Part shown: piece by piece, positions 9,380-17,746 of the stretch | Layout: the number at the start of each line of letters is the position of its first letter | How positions within the stretch are numbered: the first letter of the stretch is position 1 | Source: Aquificota bacterium | GTDB lineage: Bacteria > Aquificota > Aquificia > Aquificales > Aquificaceae | Direction of reading: 5' to 3' | NCBI GenBank assembly: GCA_013153495.1 | Contig: JAADEH010000006.1 | Span: 1-64,000, forward strand | Length of the DNA: 64,000 nucleotides | Notes under the pieces: generated by a model | The model's database searches: none | Told to the model about the DNA's origin: nothing | Seen by the model: only the letters and a program-made list of their open reading frames with translations | Position numbers and translations under genes: made by a program

Positions 9380-9808
9380 ATGCTACACGAGCTAATAGCC
9401 ACGGGATTTTACGTGGGAAGACTCCCTGCTCCCGGAACCTTAGGAACCCTCTTGGGAATTCCTCTGGTGTATATCGTTGCCTTTAACTGGTGGACCGTCC
9501 TGATTGCTCTCGGAGTTCTCTTTTTTATAGGTTTAATAACCTCTAACGAGGTGATAAGAATAACAGGAGAACAGGACCCGGAACAGGTCGTTATAGACGA
9601 AGTGGTAGGATACTTAGCCTGCTTCCTGCTTATAGAACCTTCCCTCAAAGCCTTTATCCTTGCCTTCATCATATTCCGTGTTCTGGACATATTCAAACCC
9701 TTTCCCATAAATCTCTTTGAGAAATTTCCCGGTGCATACGGTGTTATGCTCGACGACCTCGTTGCAGGATTGTTGACTTCCTTTATCCTCTTCCTGCTGT
9801 TAAAATAG
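9380..9808 (+). CDS. pgpA: Phosphatidylglycerophosphatase A
   Basis: Removes the terminal phosphate from phosphatidylglycerophosphate to give phosphatidylglycerol, at the inner membrane. It is 142 residues long with the family signatures GTLGTL near the N-terminus, DPEQVVIDEVVGY in the centre, RVLDIFKPFPI and the C-terminal MLDDLVAG. Four membrane segments alternate with these acidic motifs. mqnD follows 7 bases downstream, so the two are likely co-transcribed. Confidence 0.93.
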   Translation: MLHELIATGFYVGRLPAPGTLGTLLGIPLVYIVAFNWWTVLIALGVLFFIGLITSNEVIRITGEQDPEQVVIDEVVGYLACFLLIEPSLKAFILAFIIFRVLDIFKPFPINLFEKFPGAYGVMLDDLVAGLLTSFILFLLLK

Positions 9809-9815
9809 TCTTCCC

Positions 9816-10661
9816 ATGAAGATACGCATAGCCCACAGCCCGGACTCAGACGACGCTTTTATGTTCTATCCCCTCGTTCAGGGAGAGATAGATACCGAAG
9901 GTCTTGAAATTGAACATGTCCTTGCGGACATAGAAACTCTGAACAGAGAAGCTCTGAAGGGAACTTACGAGGTATCCGCCATATCCTTCCACGCATACCC
10001 CTATGTTGCGGACAAATATCTCGTTCTCCCCAGCGGTGGCAGTGTGGGAGAAGGATACGGACCCGTTGTGGTGGCAAGGGAACCCCTCTCCACCCTGAAG
10101 GGGAAAAGGATAGCAGTTCCCGGAACACTGACTACCGCCTTTCTGACTCTAAAACTTTACGAACCCGACTTTGAACACGTGGTAGTTCCCTTCGACAAAA
10201 TAATAGACGAAGTTCTCGAAGGCAACGTAGATGCAGGACTCGTAATACACGAAGGACAGCTAACCTATGCAGACCACGGACTTACCAAGATAGTTGACCT
10301 CGGTGAGTGGTGGAAGAAAAAATACGACCTTCCCCTACCTTTAGGATGCAACATAGTGAGAAAGGACCTCGGTTCCGAGGTTATCAGAAAAATAGAAAGG
10401 CTTATGAGAAAAAGCATAGAGTATTCCCTTCGTGAGAGGGAAAAGGCACTGTCCTACGCCATAGACTACGCAAGGGACCTTCAGGAAGACAGGCAGAGAA
10501 CCGATAAGTTCGTGGGAATGTATGTAAACCACAGAACCGTGGATTACGGAGAAGACGGACGGGAAGCGGTCAGGCTACTTCTCAGGCTCGGAAGAGAAAA
10601 GGGAATAATAAAAGTTCCCATACCCAAGGTAATATTCTCTGACGAAGCCCAAATCGATTAG
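9816..10661 (+). CDS. mqnD: MqnD-like 1,4-dihydroxy-6-naphthoate synthase
   Basis: Enzyme of the futalosine route to menaquinone, with a periplasmic-binding-protein fold. The N-terminal HSPDSDDAFMFYPL corresponds to the SPCPNDTFIFYAL region of MqnD, and the ADIETLN and SGGSVGEGYGPVV segments also fit. The 281 residues are normal. The cytoplasmic location agrees with the lack of a signal peptide. Because MqnA and MqnD are related, a MqnA role is the main alternative, but the DIE-LN motif favours MqnD. Its stop overlaps the convergent ribbon-helix-helix gene by 4 bases. Confidence 0.78.
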   Translation: MKIRIAHSPDSDDAFMFYPLVQGEIDTEGLEIEHVLADIETLNREALKGTYEVSAISFHAYPYVADKYLVLPSGGSVGEGYGPVVVAREPLSTLKGKRIAVPGTLTTAFLTLKLYEPDFEHVVVPFDKIIDEVLEGNVDAGLVIHEGQLTYADHGLTKIVDLGEWWKKKYDLPLPLGCNIVRKDLGSEVIRKIERLMRKSIEYSLREREKALSYAIDYARDLQEDRQRTDKFVGMYVNHRTVDYGEDGREAVRLLLRLGREKGIIKVPIPKVIFSDEAQID

Positions 10662-10969
10662 AAAAACCACCTCTTCTTTTTAACAGCCTTAAGCTGTTCC
10701 TTTAAAACCTCGTTCTCCTTACGAAGTTCCGCAAGCTGAGCCTCAAGCTCACTTATCCTCTTGAGAGCTTCCTTAAGCTCTTCGTTGGTCTTCTTATACT
10801 CTAAAAAGGGAACAAAACCTTCCGAACTATTCTTTCGATGAATGTTGCGAAGGTAATACCTTACCGCCTCTTTGATAAGCCCGCTACGGGTCTTGCCCTC
10901 TTCCCTTGCCACCCTGTCCAACTCTTCCAAAAGAGAAGCCTCTATACGGATTGATATAGTCCCGCCCAT
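10658..10969 (-). CDS. Ribbon-helix-helix (CopG-like) DNA-binding protein with coiled-coil tail
   Basis: Small regulator of 103 residues. Residues 3-45 form a ribbon-helix-helix: an SIRIEASLLEELD beta strand and first helix, then a turn and second helix ending EAVRYYL. The C-terminal half, from about residue 60, is a strong heptad coiled coil (ELKEALKRISELEAQLAEL), probably for oligomerisation. The gene is divergent from clpB, and the 246-base gap between them holds two perfect inverted repeats and three copies of GTATTAC, which are candidate operators. It may autoregulate and possibly affect clpB; no antitoxin-type toxin partner is adjacent. Confidence 0.82.
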   Translation of the reverse strand: MGGTISIRIEASLLEELDRVAREEGKTRSGLIKEAVRYYLRNIHRKNSSEGFVPFLEYKKTNEELKEALKRISELEAQLAELRKENEVLKEQLKAVKKKRWFF

Positions 10970-11057
10970 AGGGGAAATTTTACAAGATTTCCGTATTACA
11001 TAGGAGTTTAACCAATTGTTTTTAAAGAACTTCCTAAATCAAATCTGTGAATAGTTT

Positions 11058-11074
11058 GTATTACTTTGTAATAC
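11058..11074. promoter_or_regulatory. Inverted repeat GTATTAC-TTT-GTAATAC, candidate RHH operator
   Basis: Perfect 7-bp inverted repeat with a 3-base spacer in the gap between the ribbon-helix-helix gene and clpB. The same GTATTAC half-site occurs a third time at 10993-10999, 24 bases upstream of the regulator start codon. Repeated half-sites beside a ribbon-helix-helix gene are typical of autoregulation. Binding is inferred. Confidence 0.5.
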
Positions 11075-11076
11075 GC

Positions 11077-11098
11077 TAACATAATCACAATTATGTTA
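11077..11098. promoter_or_regulatory. Inverted repeat TAACATAAT-CACA-ATTATGTTA
   Basis: Perfect 9-bp inverted repeat with a 4-base spacer, immediately beside the GTATTAC palindrome and 60 bases upstream of the clpB -35 box. It has no U-tract in either direction, so it looks like a protein-binding site and not a terminator. The bound protein is unknown. Confidence 0.45.
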
Positions 11099-11157
11099 AC
11101 AAAATGTGGGGATTTTACGCCCTGGACCGGGCACGGTGGGTTTCGGGGCAGAAAAAC

Positions 11158-11186
11158 TTGACAATATCACACTAAAGAAATATTAT
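11158..11186 (+). promoter_or_regulatory. Sigma70-type promoter of clpB
   Basis: TTGACA at 11158-11163, a 17-base spacer, and TATTAT at 11181-11186: a near-consensus housekeeping promoter. The predicted transcript start is near 11193, giving a leader of about 23 nt that contains the strong Shine-Dalgarno AGGAGGTG before ATG 11216. No CIRCE element and no clear sigma32-type promoter was seen. Confidence 0.78.
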
Positions 11187-11215
11187 AAAAGTAATCGAAA
11201 ATAGGAGGTGGGATT

Positions 11216-14200
11216 ATGATAAGTGAAAACCTTTTCTCGGGAAGGTCCTTAGAGTATTTAGAAAAAGCAAAGGAGGTCGCCCGTCAAGAGGGTGATACTA
11301 AGGTCGATACGGACCACCTGCTCATAGCTCTCCTCTCGGACGAAAACTCTCCCTTAGCAAAGTTCTTAGAAAAGAGAGGTATAGACAGGAGAGAGTTCCT
11401 CAAAAGAGTTGGTGAGCACCTGAGCAACCTAAAAGAGCAAATAGACAAAGCGGTGGAACAGGAAGCCAAGCACCTCATAGACCTGAGAAGCCAAATAATG
11501 CAGGTCAAGTCCGACATAGGAGGTGTTCAGGCAGAGCTTCAAAAGATAAGAAGAGCAAAGGCAAGAATAGAGCGTGAGATAGAGGAAGCGAGGAGATACG
11601 GGGATTTCTGGAGCCTGGAGAGCTTACAGCTTGAACTTAGACGACTTGAGTCCTTGGAACAAAACTACAGAAGACAGCTCGAGAGCGTTGAAAAAAGTCT
11701 GAGTTCCGTATTTAAACCTGAAGATGTGAGAGCCTTTCTCGATAACCGCTTGTCCATAGACGGACTTATAAGGAAAGCGATAGAGGACTCACCCTTGCTG
11801 AAGCAGGTAAAGGAGATAGGAATATCACCTGACAGAGTTATAGACAAAATAGCTAAGAAGGTTTTCGGGAAGGAGCCTGCCTTTGACTACTCTCAATACC
11901 TCGAAGAGGTCCTTGAAAAAGCTCAAAACAAAGCTCTTGAAGAGGGGGAAGCTCAAGTCCAACCTTCTCACATAGGAGCTTCCCTCGTGGAGGCAAAGAA
12001 TACCCTCGGTGGTAGATTAATAAATCAGGTAATAGGAGGTGAAAAAGAGATGAAAGATGTAGGACAGGAGCTTAAGGAGGAAGAGAAGTCTCCCCTTGAG
12101 AGGTTCGGGGTAAACCTAACCCAAATGGCAAGAGAAGGCAAACTCGACCCCGTCATAGGAAGGGAAAAGGAGATTAATCAGGTAATAGAAGTCCTCTTGA
12201 GGAGGACCAAGAACAACCCAGTCCTCGTGGGAGACCCTGGAGTTGGTAAAACAGCCATAGTGGAAGGTCTTGCCCAGAGGATAGTTAACAAGGAAGTTCC
12301 CCCCGAGCTTCAGGATAGGGAGATATGGTCCATAGACATGGCTACTCTCCTTGCTGGTTCCAAATACAGGGGAGAGTTCGAAGAAAGGCTCAAGGCTCTT
12401 CTCGACGAGGTTAAGGAGAAGGGGAACGTAATACTCTTCATAGACGAGATACACACCATAGTGGGTGCGGGAAAGGCAGAAGGTGCGGTTGATGCGGGCA
12501 ACATAATGAAGCCTGCCCTCGCAAGAGGAGAAATTAGGGTAATCGGAGCGACCACCGTTGACGAATACAGAAAACACATAGAGAAGGACCCCGCTCTGGA
12601 AAGGAGGTTCCAGCCCATATACGTTGACGAGCCTTCCGTGGAGGAAACGATTGAGATACTAAAAGGACTTAGACCAAAACTCGAACAGCACCACAAGGTT
12701 AAGATTTCCGACGAAGCCATAGAGGCTGCGGTCAAACTGACAAAAAGATACGTTACCTTCCGTAAACTCCCCGACAAAGCCATAGATGCTCTGGACCAGG
12801 CAGCAGCGAGGAAGAAGCTCTCCGTAATATCCACACCACCCGAAATTCAGGAAATAGAGAGAAAGATAAAGTCCTTGGAAGAAGAGATAATGAAGGCAAA
12901 CCTCGAAGGAAACTACGAGAAGGAAGCACAGCTTAAGGTCCAGAAGGCACAGCTCGAGAAGGAAAGGCAGGAACTCTTGGAGAAACTCGGTAGCATAGAC
13001 GTGAAGATACAGGAACTAAAGAAGAAAATAGAGGAGCTTGATAGGGAGATTATAAAGACCGCTGAAAGCGGTGATTACGAAAAGGAAGCACAGCTTAAGA
13101 TTGAAAAAGTCAACCTCGAGAAGGAACTTAAAGCTCTCGAGTCCCAGAAGGCACAGGAGCTCGTCGTGGGTTGGGACGATGTGGCACAGGTCGTATCCGA
13201 GTGGACCGGCATACCCGTAACCAAGCTCAAAGAAGAGGAGATGGAGAAACTCCTCAGACTGGAAGAGGAGCTTCACAAGCGTGTCGTTGACCAAGAACAT
13301 GCGGTCAAAGCGGTTGCGGAAGCCATAAGAAGAGCGAGAGCGGGACTCAAAGACCCCAAGAGACCAATAGCAAGTTTCCTCTTCCTCGGACCCACGGGTG
13401 TGGGTAAAACCGAGCTGTCTAAAGCTCTTGCGGAGCTACTCTTCGGAGAAGAGGATGCCCTTATAAGACTGGATATGTCCGAATTCAAAGAGGAGCACTC
13501 GGTTGCAAAACTCATCGGAGCACCCCCGGGATATGTGGGATACGAGGAAGGTGGTAAGCTCACCGAGGCTGTTCGCAGAAAACCTTACTCGGTCATACTG
13601 CTCGACGAGATAGAGAAAGCTCACCCGAGGGTTTTTGACCTCTTCCTGCAGGTGCTCGACGACGGAAGACTTACCGACTCTCACGGAAGAACCGTGGACT
13701 TCAGGAATACCGTGATAATAATGACCTCAAATATAGGCAGTCAGTATCTCCTCAACATTCCCGTTGATGCTTCCGAAGACGTTGTGGAAAGGGAGTTCGA
13801 AAAGGCAAAGGAAAAGGTTCTCGAAGAGCTGAAGACCTTCTTCAGACCCGAGTTTCTCAACCGTGTGGACGAGATTATCGTATTCAAACCGCTCACTATG
13901 AAGGAGCTTTCCCAGATTATCGACCTGCTCATAGCCAACGTCAACAAGAGACTTGCGGAACGCAACATACGCATAGAGCTTACCGAGTCCGCCAAGAAGG
14001 AACTCGTCGCAAGGGGATACGACCCTGCGTTCGGAGCCAGACCCCTAAAGAGAACCATACAGAGATACATAGAAACTCCCCTTGCGGATAAAATAATCAG
14101 AGGTGAAATCAAGGACGGAATGACCGTAGTAGTAGATTATCAGGATGGTGAGTTCAAATTTATACCCAAGGAAGAGGTAGAGCCTGCCACAACACCGAGT

Positions 14201-14230
14201 GGCGACAGCCGGGGTGATGAGGGTTCCTAA
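11216..14230 (+). CDS. clpB: ClpB disaggregase with split N domain
   Basis: AAA+ hexameric chaperone that threads aggregated proteins with DnaK. It is 1004 residues, against about 860 usually. Order: first Clp_N repeat (1-68), a charged coiled-coil insertion (about 70-165), second Clp_N-like repeat (about 225-280), AAA-1 with Walker A GDPGVGKT near 339-346 and Walker B LFIDEIH, the M-domain coiled coil (about 540-650), and AAA-2 with Walker A GPTGVGKT near 725, [12 protein letters not shown] and the C-terminal ClpB domain. The M domain contains two near-identical YEKEAQLK blocks 54 residues apart. It lacks the ClpP-binding IGL/F loop in any position I can see, consistent with ClpB. It is driven by the strong promoter at 11158. 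Confidence 0.96.
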   Translation: MISENLFSGRSLEYLEKAKEVARQEGDTKVDTDHLLIALLSDENSPLAKFLEKRGIDRREFLKRVGEHLSNLKEQIDKAVEQEAKHLIDLRSQIMQVKSDIGGVQAELQKIRRAKARIEREIEEARRYGDFWSLESLQLELRRLESLEQNYRRQLESVEKSLSSVFKPEDVRAFLDNRLSIDGLIRKAIEDSPLLKQVKEIGISPDRVIDKIAKKVFGKEPAFDYSQYLEEVLEKAQNKALEEGEAQVQPSHIGASLVEAKNTLGGRLINQVIGGEKEMKDVGQELKEEEKSPLERFGVNLTQMAREGKLDPVIGREKEINQVIEVLLRRTKNNPVLVGDPGVGKTAIVEGLAQRIVNKEVPPELQDREIWSIDMATLLAGSKYRGEFEERLKALLDEVKEKGNVILFIDEIHTIVGAGKAEGAVDAGNIMKPALARGEIRVIGATTVDEYRKHIEKDPALERRFQPIYVDEPSVEETIEILKGLRPKLEQHHKVKISDEAIEAAVKLTKRYVTFRKLPDKAIDALDQAAARKKLSVISTPPEIQEIERKIKSLEEEIMKANLEGNYEKEAQLKVQKAQLEKERQELLEKLGSIDVKIQELKKKIEELDREIIKTAESGDYEKEAQLKIEKVNLEKELKALESQKAQELVVGWDDVAQVVSEWTGIPVTKLKEEEMEKLLRLEEELHKRVVDQEHAVKAVAEAIRRARAGLKDPKRPIASFLFLGPTGVGKTELSKALAELLFGEEDALIRLDMSEFKEEHSVAKLIGAPPGYVGYEEGGKLTEAVRRKPYSVILLDEIEKAHPRVFDLFLQVLDDGRLTDSHGRTVDFRNTVIIMTSNIGSQYLLNIPVDASEDVVEREFEKAKEKVLEELKTFFRPEFLNRVDEIIVFKPLTMKELSQIIDLLIANVNKRLAERNIRIELTESAKKELVARGYDPAFGARPLKRTIQRYIETPLADKIIRGEIKDGMTVVVDYQDGEFKFIPKEEVEPATTPSGDSRGDEGS

Positions 14231-14279
14231 GGGGGACCCTCTCCCCTAAAACAAAACTCCTCTATAATTAATTACCTGC

Positions 14280-14352
14280 CGGGGCGTAGCTCAGGTGGTA
14301 GAGCGCTGGCTTCGGGAGCCAGAGGTCGGCGGTTCAAGTCCGCTCGCCCCGA
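14280..14352 (+). tRNA. tRNA-Pro (anticodon CGG)
   Basis: Complete cloverleaf: acceptor CGGGGCG (14280-14286) pairs with CGCCCCG (14345-14351), discriminator A at 14352. The D arm is GCTC/GAGC. The anticodon stem is CTGGC/GCCAG with loop TTCGGGA, so the anticodon is CGG at 14313-14315. The T arm has TTCAAGT. C1-G72 is the usual identity pair of bacterial tRNA-Pro. CCA is not encoded. A TATAAT at 14263-14268 is a plausible -10. It lies between clpB and the R-M island. Confidence 0.96.
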
Positions 14353-14363
14353 TAACTAATGTA

Positions 14364-14399
14364 AAAAACAGCATAAAGTGGATTGGACATTCTGTTTTT
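14364..14399. terminator. Inverted repeat AAAAACAG/CTGTTTTT downstream of tRNA-Pro
   Basis: An 8-bp inverted repeat, AAAAACAG at 14364-14371 and CTGTTTTT at 14392-14399, with a 20-base loop. The right arm ends in a run of five T, so it could act as a weak tRNA terminator. The stem is AT-rich and the loop long, so the call is tentative. Confidence 0.35.
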
Positions 14400-14413
14400 G
14401 CTCTCTAAAGTCA

Positions 14414-14443
14414 TTGATGCCCAAAGCTTTTTTGCTTTATAAC
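14414..14443 (+). promoter_or_regulatory. Candidate promoter of the restriction-modification operon
   Basis: TTGATG at 14414-14419, an 18-base spacer and TATAAC at 14438-14443, 40 bases upstream of the mod start, which has a GGAGGA Shine-Dalgarno about 10 bases upstream of its ATG. The boxes are imperfect. Confidence 0.4.
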
Positions 14444-14483
14444 TCTTACGATACAATAAAAAGAACTCCGGAGGACAATTAGT

Positions 14484-17021
14484 ATGAAACTGGATATGAA
14501 AACTCATAAGTTCTTAAATGTATTAGAGAATGTCTTTGTGGGAGAAAAGATTGAAGGGGAGGGGGGATATGTAAACCTCCTGAAGGTGAAAAGTGAGTAT
14601 TTTAGGAAGAAAGTAAAGCCTGAACTTGAAAAGTTGATAGAAGAGAAGACAAAAGAATTCCCAGAATTCAAAGAGGAACTTCTGGATAAACTCTACGATT
14701 TTTTCCACAGATATCTTAACGAGACGGGAACACCTCTCATGGGGCTTACTCCCTACTACTCAAGCATTTATGACCGTATTTATGATGATACAGATGTTAA
14801 GCTCTACTGGAAAACCTCAAGACACTATTACATAAAATCTGACAGAATCTTAAAGAATTTAGAAATTGAAATACAAGGTTTCAAAATATTTTTTGACGTA
14901 TCTGCTCTTGAATACAAAAAGAGCAATGAGAAGAAAAGTCTAATCTATAAATTTGGAGACTATAATAAGGAAGAAAGAAGGCTAATCTTAAAAGTATACT
15001 ATAGGGAAGGAAATAGATTAACTAAAGTTAATGATATACGAAAAGAAATAAAGAAGAGAATAGGAGCGAAACGATATACACAAGATATACCTTCTGAAGA
15101 GACTATAGTGAAAGCTATAAAGGATTTCGAGAAGCAAGGAAAAGTTGATTACTTTATATGTAAAGATGCAAAAACGTTCCTAAGAGAGCAGTTTGACCTT
15201 TGGATGTATCAATATGTATACGGTCTCATCGGACATAAGGATACTGCTGTCTGGTCTGAAAAAAGAATAAAGCAACTTCAGGTTCTTAAGGAAATAGCTT
15301 ATCGTGTAATAGACTGGGTCTCTATGTTTGAGAATGAGCTTCTTAGAATCTGGTTAAAACCTCGTTTCGTATTCAATTCCAACTATGTTATAACATTTAG
15401 CAAGATTGAAAATAGGAAGGGAGGGATTGAGTTAATAGAAAAAATACTTTCGCATCCTAATATATATAAGCAGATAAAAGAGTGGAAAGACCTCGGAATA
15501 GTAGAATCAAACTTTAACAAAGAAGAAGTTCTGGTAGAGGACCTTGTCGGTAAAAGAGTAAATCCTAAATACAAATTTTTACCTATTGATACAGCCTATT
15601 TTAAAGATTTGGAACTTGACCTGTTATCGCTTTTTGAAAATTTAGATGATGAACTTGACGGCTGGCTTATAAAAAGTGAGAACTTCCAAGCTCTGAATAC
15701 TATTCTCCCAAAGTTTAAGGGAAAAGTCCAGACTATATACATAGACCCACCATTTAACAAAGAGCAGGATGCGGATTATGACTACATAGTGGAATACAAA
15801 GATTCTACATGGATTACCATGCTTGAAAACAGGGTAAGGTTGGGGAGAGAATTATTGAATGAAAGAGGAAGTATTTTTGTCAGGTGTGATTATAACGGGA
15901 ACATGTATGTGAGACTACTTCTTAATGAGATTTTTGGAAAGGAAAACTTTAAAAACGAGATTGTGGTAAGCAGAGTTAGCAAACAAGACCCTAAGGCAAG
16001 GAAATTTAATAGTGCTACAGATTCTCTGTATTTCTTTACAAAGTCAGATAATTTTAAGTTTATACCTCTATTTAAGAAAATGTCAAAAGCCAAAAGTGAA
16101 CGGTGGCATGCTATGGACTCTCAAGGTCAAGGAAGAGCATTGTATATTTTCGGACACTTATTTGAACCACCTAAAGGAAGACACTGGACATTCGGGCAGG
16201 AAAAAATAAAACAAATGGAAAAAGAAGGAAAAATTAGGCTAATATGTAAGAATTGTAATTATGTGCATACGTCAGGAGCTTGGAAAGGGTGTCCTAACTG
16301 TGGAAATATTGAAAATGTTAGAGTAGAGTATTTATTGCCACCTACTGAGAAGAAGCAGATTGATTCTAACTGGACTGACATATCAGGCTATACTTCAAAT
16401 TGGCATTTTCAAACTGAGAATTCAGAAATTTTACTTAAACGTGTTATAGAATCTACGTCTGAAGTAGGAGACTTAATTTTAGACTTTTTTTTAGGAAGTG
16501 GGACAACAGTTGCAGTGGCACACAAATTGAGAAGAAAATGGATAGGAATAGAAATGGGAGAACATTTTTGGACAATCGTTCTACCAAGAATGAAAAAAGT
16601 GTTGGCTTATGACAAATCAGGAATATCAAAGGATAAAGATGTTAAGGAAAAATACAATAAAGAAAAAGCAGGTGGTTTCTTTAAATACTTTGAGCTTGAG
16701 CAGTATGAAGAGATACTTAGAACAATAAAGTATAACGATATAAAAGAGAGCCAAGAGAACTTTCCTGAAGAGTATCTCTTTGCTGTAGATACTAAGCTAC
16801 TTAAAAGTGTAGATGAGGAAAATAATGAGCTTCTTTTTAATTCTGAGGAACTCTATCCTGATAAGAAAATAGACCTTGCAGAAACCGTATCCTATCTTAG
16901 AGGAAAGAAGATTAATAAAATTACAAAAGATTATGTTGAATTTGAGGATAGTTCCAGAGTATATATAAAGGAAGGAAAAGTGTCGTTATATGAAGTAGCT
17001 CCTGCCTTATGGTGGAGGTAG
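14484..17021 (+). CDS. Type III-like DNA adenine methyltransferase (Mod) with zinc ribbon
   Basis: Modification subunit that would methylate adenine-N6 at its target. Catalytic motif IV is DPPF at residues 421-424 and the SAM-binding motif I is DFFLGSGTT at 667-675. This order (IV before I) is beta class, as in type III Mod proteins. The length of 845 exceeds classical Mod (about 600-680) because of a roughly 400-residue N-terminal region of unknown role. A zinc-ribbon-like C588-x2-C591 / C603-x2-C606 lies between the motifs, in the part that should recognise DNA. The gene is markedly AT-rich relative to its neighbours, a sign of horizontal transfer. It overlaps the next ORF by 13 bases. Confidence 0.88.
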   Translation: MKLDMKTHKFLNVLENVFVGEKIEGEGGYVNLLKVKSEYFRKKVKPELEKLIEEKTKEFPEFKEELLDKLYDFFHRYLNETGTPLMGLTPYYSSIYDRIYDDTDVKLYWKTSRHYYIKSDRILKNLEIEIQGFKIFFDVSALEYKKSNEKKSLIYKFGDYNKEERRLILKVYYREGNRLTKVNDIRKEIKKRIGAKRYTQDIPSEETIVKAIKDFEKQGKVDYFICKDAKTFLREQFDLWMYQYVYGLIGHKDTAVWSEKRIKQLQVLKEIAYRVIDWVSMFENELLRIWLKPRFVFNSNYVITFSKIENRKGGIELIEKILSHPNIYKQIKEWKDLGIVESNFNKEEVLVEDLVGKRVNPKYKFLPIDTAYFKDLELDLLSLFENLDDELDGWLIKSENFQALNTILPKFKGKVQTIYIDPPFNKEQDADYDYIVEYKDSTWITMLENRVRLGRELLNERGSIFVRCDYNGNMYVRLLLNEIFGKENFKNEIVVSRVSKQDPKARKFNSATDSLYFFTKSDNFKFIPLFKKMSKAKSERWHAMDSQGQGRALYIFGHLFEPPKGRHWTFGQEKIKQMEKEGKIRLICKNCNYVHTSGAWKGCPNCGNIENVRVEYLLPPTEKKQIDSNWTDISGYTSNWHFQTENSEILLKRVIESTSEVGDLILDFFLGSGTTVAVAHKLRRKWIGIEMGEHFWTIVLPRMKKVLAYDKSGISKDKDVKEKYNKEKAGGFFKYFELEQYEEILRTIKYNDIKESQENFPEEYLFAVDTKLLKSVDEENNELLFNSEELYPDKKIDLAETVSYLRGKKINKITKDYVEFEDSSRVYIKEGKVSLYEVAPALWWR

Positions 17022-17740
17022 ACGTGAGCAAAGATAATATAGCAAGAGGAGAAAAAATACAAGAAATAATATGTAATGCGTTCAAAAAATGCGGGCTGAA
17101 CTGTATAGATAGAACGAGAGCAAATAAATACGATATTGATTTAGAAATTTTGTGTGGGAGTAGGAGTGTCTTTATAGAGGTAGAAGAGACAAGTAGGAGA
17201 TACTGGGATTCTCATAGTCCAAAACCAATATATCCGAGCAAATTGTTGACTATGCCTCTACGAAAAGTTAAATATTTTATTAAGGAGTTTAATACAGAAG
17301 ATTTTAGAAATTTTTTACCTCAAACAATAGATGAATTTTTCTCCTTTATAAACAAAAAAGGCATAAATTTAAATAAACTCACTGAAATAGACAATACGGT
17401 TTATTTGAAGTGTAATTACGGAGCTAAATATTTTTTTATTGCAAAATCTAAGCATATTAGAATCGCACTCCAGCACAAACTACCCGACCAAGAATACATT
17501 GACAAGCTCATACGAAAAGCCAAGAAAAGGTTTGTAAATCATTTATTTTATGGAAATATGTGGGAAAATAAGTATTCAAGAAATTATGAAGGTATTCTCA
17601 GAGAAGACCCTGTAACTTTAGTAATTGGTAGTTTGGGAAGTGATTACATTGTATGGGGTAACACAAATAATATATGTGAGTTATTAAAAAAATCTATAAT
17701 TTATACAAAACATGGAGATGAGACCATAATATTGAGGTAA
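17009..17740 (+). CDS. Unknown protein between Mod and Res, possible nuclease fold
   Basis: A 243-residue protein that I do not recognise. Residues 41-60 read Y-D-I-D-L-E...V-F-I-E-V-E-E: an acidic strand, a turn, then a hydrophobic strand ending E57-V-E59. That resembles the PD-(D/E)xK core, but with E where K is expected, so a nuclease fold is possible and catalysis doubtful. No membrane segment or signal peptide is seen. It overlaps mod by 13 bases and lies 6 bases before res, so it is locked into the R-M operon and probably contributes to it, as an accessory nuclease, specificity factor or regulator. Base composition is as AT-rich as mod. Confidence 0.75.
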   Translation: MVEVDVSKDNIARGEKIQEIICNAFKKCGLNCIDRTRANKYDIDLEILCGSRSVFIEVEETSRRYWDSHSPKPIYPSKLLTMPLRKVKYFIKEFNTEDFRNFLPQTIDEFFSFINKKGINLNKLTEIDNTVYLKCNYGAKYFFIAKSKHIRIALQHKLPDQEYIDKLIRKAKKRFVNHLFYGNMWENKYSRNYEGILREDPVTLVIGSLGSDYIVWGNTNNICELLKKSIIYTKHGDETIILR

Positions 17741-17746
17741 AACTCG

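Noticed and set aside
9380-9708. 99-residue minus-strand ORF antisense to pgpA
   Set aside because: It is fully inside pgpA, whose signatures are clear, and has a Lys/Arg/Thr shadow composition.
11101-11215. CIRCE or sigma32-type heat-shock control of clpB
   Set aside because: No TTAGCACTC-type inverted repeat and no CTTGAA/CCCAT-like promoter were seen; a sigma70-type promoter is clear.
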